From NCBI GenBank assembly GCA_039707465.1, contig CM077644.1, positions 203,136,462 to 203,200,461 of the forward strand: a stretch of 64,000 nt of DNA. Direction: 5' to 3'. Made by a program: the position numbers and the translations under genes. Positions within the stretch are counted from its first letter, which is position 1. Each line of letters starts with the position of its first letter. Below, in pieces: positions 57,915-64,000 of this stretch. Origin of the DNA: Rhabdophis nuchalis. Lineage: Eukaryota > Chordata > Lepidosauria > Squamata > Natricidae. The notes under the pieces were generated by a model that was given only the letters and a program-made list of their open reading frames with translations, had not been told where the DNA came from and did no database searches.

Positions 57915-60178
57915 AATTGGAGGGAGACAGTGAGTGCAGAATTTCAGGTATCAAGTCTGTTCTAATCTCTTCATATTTTTATTAATGATTTAAACAATGA
58001 AGTAGTTTGACTTGGACATTTTTATAAAGCAAAATTGGCAGATTAAACATATGAGAACCTTACTGTGCTTATATTCTCTCTCATTCTTCTTCTTTTTTTA
58101 AGCACAAAATGTAAGCATTATAAATTGATGATGTAGTATCCAAATTCTATTGGGGTGATTTAGGGTTTGGTGAAGTGTATACAAAGGGCCATTAGGCCAT
58201 GGATTATCCATCTCTGTTATAGTTTATGTTTTATAAATCACAAGAGCTATGCTTCCTATCATACTAAACCAAAACCTAACAAATCACAGATAAATCAGCA
58301 AGTATTAAAATGTTTGGAACAAAACATTGTACCTAAACTTTCTTACACCCTTTTTACCATTGCATTTAATTTATTATTTTTTGTTGACAAAGCCTTAGCA
58401 GAAGCAAAGTATTATCCACTTTTCCTGTGGATGATATCACCAAAAATAATAGCTAGACTCTTGCAAATTGATAGAAGTTATTAAACTAAAAAAAGGAAAG
58501 TGCTGCTAAACTTGTAGATTTTTTTTAAAAGAAAAAAACCAGCCATCTAATTTCTAAACTATAACCCCATTTGGTAATTTCCAAGTTGCCATTTTATGAA
58601 ATTTACAGTTATGAGTTTAGTATTCAAGAGCTGAGCTGTTTTGGATATGGGCAATAGCAACTGTAAGGAGGCACAATATTGTAAAATTATCATATTTTTG
58701 CAATGAACTCTTTGATTTCACTATCTTCTTTTCAACTACAGCTCACCTATTTGAAAGTAATAGCAACCCTAAGCCAAGACACCTTTGTATATAAATTATT
58801 TTTAGATTACTTATCATAAAATCAGTTAAAAGAAACAATCAAAAATGTGTCTGCTGATGGAAAAAATCCTGCTTCAGGTAAGATTCTCTCACTAGGTTAA
58901 TAGAAAACATTAGAAGGTATTGCTTCCGCTCATGATTTATCCTTCTTTACTTATATTTCTTTTTGCATTTCCCATAACTTTTTGAATGACTTTACACCAC
59001 AGTCTGTATCCCATAATGGGCCAAAACACCCTGTCAATGAAAGAAAGAAATCCAGAAAGTACAGAATTCCAACACGTTCCCCAAAGAACAGAGTCCTGCT
59101 TCACATTCTTCCTCAATTCAAATAAACTAAACTCCACTTAGTATCCCCTCTCCTAATGGGCACCCCCACTGGGAACTTTGTGAGATTACCACTATGGAGA
59201 AGGCCTTACTGCAGCTGGATATGTAAACAAGCCCATAATCCATTTGAAAGAACTCTCACAATTTGGCAGAGTTTGCAATGTTGTTAACATAGTGTGCCAA
59301 AAGAATAACAAAGCCATCATTTTAAGTTTATTCATGGACTTGTATTAATCAAGAAATTTTCCAGAAATCACTTGTAAATGAGGGACCTTCCAGAAATTTA
59401 GCATTTGGACAAGAATGTTTCCAGATGACTGTTTGCTTATCTGCAACATGTTCCTCAAAATAAATCACAGCTTTATCCAAGTTGAATGGAGACAGAAAAC
59501 ACATTGCTGCTGTAGAACAGAAAGTAAGTTCTCCTTTGATCTCCATCCACTATTTGGACTCTCAGTTGCTACTTCCACTCCCAGTCAGAATTTAGGTCAG
59601 AGTTCTCATTTCACAGGAGGTGGCCAGAGATATTTCTGGCAGTAAATTTAAAGAAAACCAAGTGATGGATTCAAACTGTAATCATATGTACAATAGATTT
59701 TATCTCCCTGTAGACACTAGTCAGATAAATTTTGTCTTTATGTATCAGTTTTTAATCTTAACCTCATTATAATGAATTCATGTGGAATTCTGCTTTCCTT
59801 AGTATGTCTGGCAATAGAGAGCAGAATAATTCTCTTAACACTTACAGGTGGGATTTGGGAAAGTTGTTTTTATACATCCCAGCTCTCATGTGATAAATAC
59901 CTATTATCGGATAACTAAATGGTTGTATGAATTGCCCTTTGCCTTTGGGCTTCCCCGTGGATTAAAGACTCCATTTGTAGGCTGCTGAAACATGTTTTCA
60001 CATAATGGAAAGCTGCAACTTTTGAAAATCTTTGATGTCATTCACTAGTCCCTAAACACAATGCATTTTTATACTATTAGCAGTTGCCATCAAGATCCCC
60101 CAAACAGCATGAGGCTTGCACATATTACAGTCATCTAATTATGACTTAGTCCATTTGAGAGTGTGGCATATATCTATG
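57915..60178. other. AT-rich intergenic DNA, nothing recognised
   Basis: Frames at 58167-58484 and 58937-59137 lack any family motif; no repeat termini found. Confidence 0.45.
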
Positions 60179-60238
60179 CTCCATTTATAATGGACTTTTG
60201 GCGTTTTGCTCCACTTATAATGGACTTTTGGCGTTTTG
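60179..60238 (+). repeat. Tandem duplication of a 30-bp unit
   Basis: Two adjacent copies starting 'ctccatttataatggacttt' (60179) and 'ctccacttataatggacttt' (60209), with one mismatch in 30. A third partial 'ggcgtt' follows. The high identity indicates a recent slippage or duplication event. Confidence 0.95.
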
Positions 60239-60239
60239 G

Positions 60240-63200
60240 CGTTCAGTCCATTTTAATCAATATCTAATACCTTTTTTTAAATCACAGCTCTTCTCATTGC
60301 TAGGTGACTTTGCACCAGACACTACTGCTCTGTGTGAAATAAACAGCTACCAAAGTTCAGCAACACTTACACTAAGCAATATACGATACTTGCAATATAT
60401 AATACTATATACATAACCATAAACACCCATACATTTCTACCAATAGCATTTGTTTATTGACATGAAAACATCTGAATCAAACTTTTAATAGTTTTTAGAT
60501 ATCATGAAATTTAAACTGCCACATCTTAAAATAAAATATTTTGTTCACTATAGGACGTAATAAACAATTATGTAGCAACATTCTAAAATATTTCAGCCAA
60601 AAGCAAGCAATATTTCAGCCAGAAGCAAACAAGTTCTTTTTTTTGGAATGTTCTAATGGCCCCAAAATAAAGGAGAACATAAGCAAAATATAATTACATT
60701 AACTTATGTCCTTTTTTGTTGAATAGAATACTTCCCTAATAAACTGTATTTAATAAACTGTGTTTGTGGTGGACTGGAAAATATAGACTTTTGAAGAATA
60801 TAGGGAAAAATGTTTGGCTCTTTCATAAACAAAAGACATTAAATTGTTTTGATATTTTCTTAGGTAATATACAAACCAAAACAGCTCTTGTGCTAGTAGT
60901 ATTTTGAACATAAAATGATTTATTAAGTTAATTTCTTATAAATTCTTGCTCTATAAATTTCGGCAAAGGAATTTGTACATTCACAATACACTATAAACAC
61001 TAACGTGTATATTCTCAATATTTCTTAAGTTATTCTTTCCATTATACTTTTGAAATATCAAAAGTGAGACTTCATTTAAAAATACACCCCACATGAAAAT
61101 GCTTACAACAGTCTTGAAGAAAGTTGAGAAGAGGGCAACCCCTATGGCCAAGGATACAACTTTCTACTTCTAAGGAAGGATATGGTTGAAAGGTGAAAAA
61201 CCATGATGTAGATAGGGAGAAGCCAAGGGGAATTTAAAAAAAAAGATAATTCAAAGAAAATTTCAATCAGACAAAAGGAAGCATTTTTTAAACAGTGCAT
61301 AATTAATCTTGGATAACCTACCCTACCCTATCCTACACTACCACACCACACCACACAACAGTACACCACACCAGGTCATAACAATCTGTATTATGGTCAT
61401 AGACCAATACAGCTACAATAGGATTAAAGTTCTATGTCTGGTCATCCTCTGAGGAGGTAGAATCCTGATCATTTCAAGGTTAATAATCACATTTAATACC
61501 TTTTAATTATTCTGTGAGGTGTGCAATGTATGGAAGCAGATTTTTGGGTGGTGGTAGAGCCTGTAGTGATTTGCTGTCTCATTTTCTAGTTTTCATGGCA
61601 GAATCTATTTTAGGTAAGTCCAACTAATGTAGTCCTATGATTTTTCTCATCAGTTCTTTGATGGAGAATATTTCTTTTTAATCTTCTTGACTAGTGCCAT
61701 TTAGCTACAGATTATTTTTCAAACTTTCCATTCTTAATGTGACTAATAGAAATTTTAACTAGGTATTAGCATACCCATAACTAATATTCATCATATGAAA
61801 TTGACAACAGTTTCAAAACTTCATCTAAACACAAATGATGGAAATGAAAACAATTTGGGACATGTGAAAAAGATCTAGGACTAGGTCTTCTTTTTATCTA
61901 TAGATAGAGATACAAATAGTAAAGATATATCTGAAATGTTGTGTGGTATTACAGATCAGGTAACAACCCAGATACTATACAGTTATGGAACTGTAAACAA
62001 CCTATGGCAAACAACCAGCATGATGTAATCAACAAGTTCAGACCATAGCGATGATAGTAAATGAGTTGAATATAATATAATAATATATTATTAAACTTGT
62101 CATTTCTCTTAGTCAGTGACCTGCAAGATGGTAAATTGTCATAGAAAATTCAGATTGTAGATCACAACTCTAAGGAGAAGAATCATATTCATTGCAACAA
62201 TTGCTGAGTGTCTGGTTTACAAGAAAGCAGGGCCCAGAAAAAAGAGAAAGTAATTTTTTGAAATAGAAGTTGAGACATACAATGCAGGAAATTCTAAGGA
62301 TCTTCTGAAGAAGCTAGGCATGTCCTTGTCCATGACCCAGAGGTACTTTTATTGTTAAGCAAAATGGCCCTTTAAGGAGGCCAGCAGAGCTGAGGAGGTT
62401 CATTGTTAAAGGAAATAGAATGTTGATGGTGAGACTTTGGGGTTTATTGCCTTGTTACTATGGTGCAATGCCTTGATTAGGGTTGTCTTTGGCCTATACT
62501 GTACATTGAGGTGTGATGCTTCTATTCTTTTGATTTTGATGGGACTGTAGGGGGCTTGGTCTGGAGCCAGGAAGGGTCAATTTGGGTCTGATAAGATTAG
62601 AAGCTGATGAGCACAGAAGCAGAGTTTGATTGTGTTCATATTCAAAAGACAGGAAAGGAAAAGATCGCATCTTACGCTTTATTTGCCGTATTTATTTTTC
62701 CTACCTCAAAAATAAATGAATTAGAGCTGAATAAGTACCCAAAATCCAAATGCACTTCCTTTCTTTGGCAATATGTAGCTATGTGTAGCAACAGCAGAAT
62801 ATAGTTCAAGCTCTGGTATAATGGCCTTTGCAATAATCTCCTAGAATATTGCCAGATGAAGTTATTGTTATAACTCTAGGGGATAATATTCTGCAGCTGA
62901 AAAATGATATCAAAACTTAAATCCCTTGACGTTCTTTTTCTCCTTTTCTAGAAACTGGAAAAAAGGAAAAATAAAAAGCTGAGATGAATCATTAAACCAA
63001 GTTTACAAAGAAGAATTAAACTGAAACTGGTCCAGTTTTTTTTTTTTTTTTTTTAACCAAAGTTCGGTAGTATGCCATAGCTGAATCAGGGGCAACCTAA
63101 ATATAAAAGTGTTACATAGGTATATGCTTTCAGATAAGTAGCATTGCACTTACAGACAAATTTCTATACATAGGCATAACGTTTACACGTAGCTTCAAAA

Positions 63201-64000
63201 TTAATTGCATTATGTTTAAATTTAAAATTGTGGCCCTTTCTTCACCCAAGGGGATCCTTGTTCTTTTAATCAAGAATGTGATTGCAAAGAAAGAAAAAAA
63301 ATCCCACAGCATACTTATTGATATAACACCTAAATTTATTCAATCATTACTAGCCAATTTGAAAGATTATAACGACTTTATTGTATACGAATAATCTGAT
63401 ATTCACATATGATGTTTTGAAATAAATGGAGCTTACTTGGAGATAAGAGTACCTAAGAGTGAAAGGCATTATGCTGAAAATGATTACTGTGCCTCTAAAC
63501 AAAGAATAAAGATCAGAAGTAATTTAATTTCATTGAATCTCCATTCCTAACTCATGTTAGTTCTAACCCATACAAATAATTGTGTGAATTAGCTCTCTTT
63601 CAGTGGTATATTTTGGCATGTCTTAATGATATTTGGTGTGTTTTCTGTTCAAAAGATTATTCATCCATCATTCTTCCAATTAGAGAGAAAAATGCAAGCC
63701 TCCCTCACCCCCTTTGCCACGAACTGGCAGGGTGAAGACTATATTGTGTCAAATGTCTGCAGTTATATTTATGTGACTGATGAATAAATTTAGCATTTTG
63801 GTTTTTATTATTATACAGACGTCTCAGAAATATTCACATGGGAAAGTATTAAGAATTTATAAGCATGAAGACAGCAAGTTGTTGTAATACATGCTATAGA
63901 GAGGTGCAAAGAAAGAGATTAACATAAGCTGCATACTGGTCTAGTAAATTAGCCCTGCACAGTGTATGAATCTGACAAGAGCTTTGAACATTTGCAATGG
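60240..64000. other. AT-rich intergenic DNA, little recognised
   Basis: Contains an irregular 'cctac/ccaca' repeat at 61316-61372, a short repeat of 'aatatttcagcca' at 60588-60622 and a T19 run near 63036-63054. The end part 63660-63800 is repeat-free and less AT-rich. No gene seen. Confidence 0.45.
61316..61372. repeat. Irregular (CCTA)/(CCACA) simple repeat
   Basis: 'cctaccctaccctatcctac' passes into 'accacaccacaccacac' type units over about 57 bp, with interruptions. Confidence 0.85.

Noticed and set aside
58167..58484. 105-aa plus-strand frame
   Set aside because: No family resemblance and no supporting signals.

Overview
The window looks like about 64 kb of AT-rich, gene-free vertebrate nuclear DNA. 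The repeats point to a squamate reptile, most likely a snake. They include BovB, CR1 and L2 LINEs with squamate-type ends, a 5S rRNA-derived SINE and a tRNA-derived SINE, many short hAT-type MITEs, a Helitron, a Penelope-like remnant, and long tetra- and pentanucleotide microsatellites, one of them growing out of a CR1 tail. I found no host protein-coding exon. Every reading frame I could identify belongs to a retrotransposon. The species call is inference from repeat families recognised by eye.

Layout. 0-13 kb: a BovB 3' fragment (minus strand) split by a hAT MITE; a second hAT MITE; a 5S-SINE; a CR1 3' end with a (TATTG)n array; an inverted copy of the first hAT family; a palindromic hAT MITE; a larger MITE; and a non-autonomous Helitron with internal tandem repeats. 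13-25 kb: an old CR1/L3-like fragment, a near full-length but broken L2 LINE (about 14.1-17.4 kb), a tRNA-SINE interrupted by a hAT element, and a 5'-truncated L2 copy whose remaining reverse transcriptase frame is open (23.16-24.63 kb). 25-33 kb: a decayed CR1 reverse transcriptase fragment, an ancient interspersed repeat, LTR-like segments, and a Penelope-like GIY-YIG remnant on the minus strand. 33-46 kb: mostly single-copy AT-rich sequence with microsatellites and two stretches (36.4-37.3 and 42.5-43.6 kb) that look like constrained non-coding DNA. 46-57 kb: another copy of the ancient repeat, several hAT elements, a 90-bp imperfect hairpin, an LTR-like segment, a third L2 copy and a SINE tail. 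57-64 kb: almost nothing recognisable.

The elements do not form a pathway. They record layered insertion: hAT into BovB, hAT into SINE, an LTR-like element between parts of a Penelope remnant, and L2 beside a Penelope-associated repeat. I found no convincing new biological system. The strongest follow-up targets are the Helitron with exact termini and nested tandem arrays, the Penelope remnant, the palindrome at 48.0 kb and the candidate conserved non-coding blocks. All family calls were made without alignment tools, so edges of old elements are approximate.
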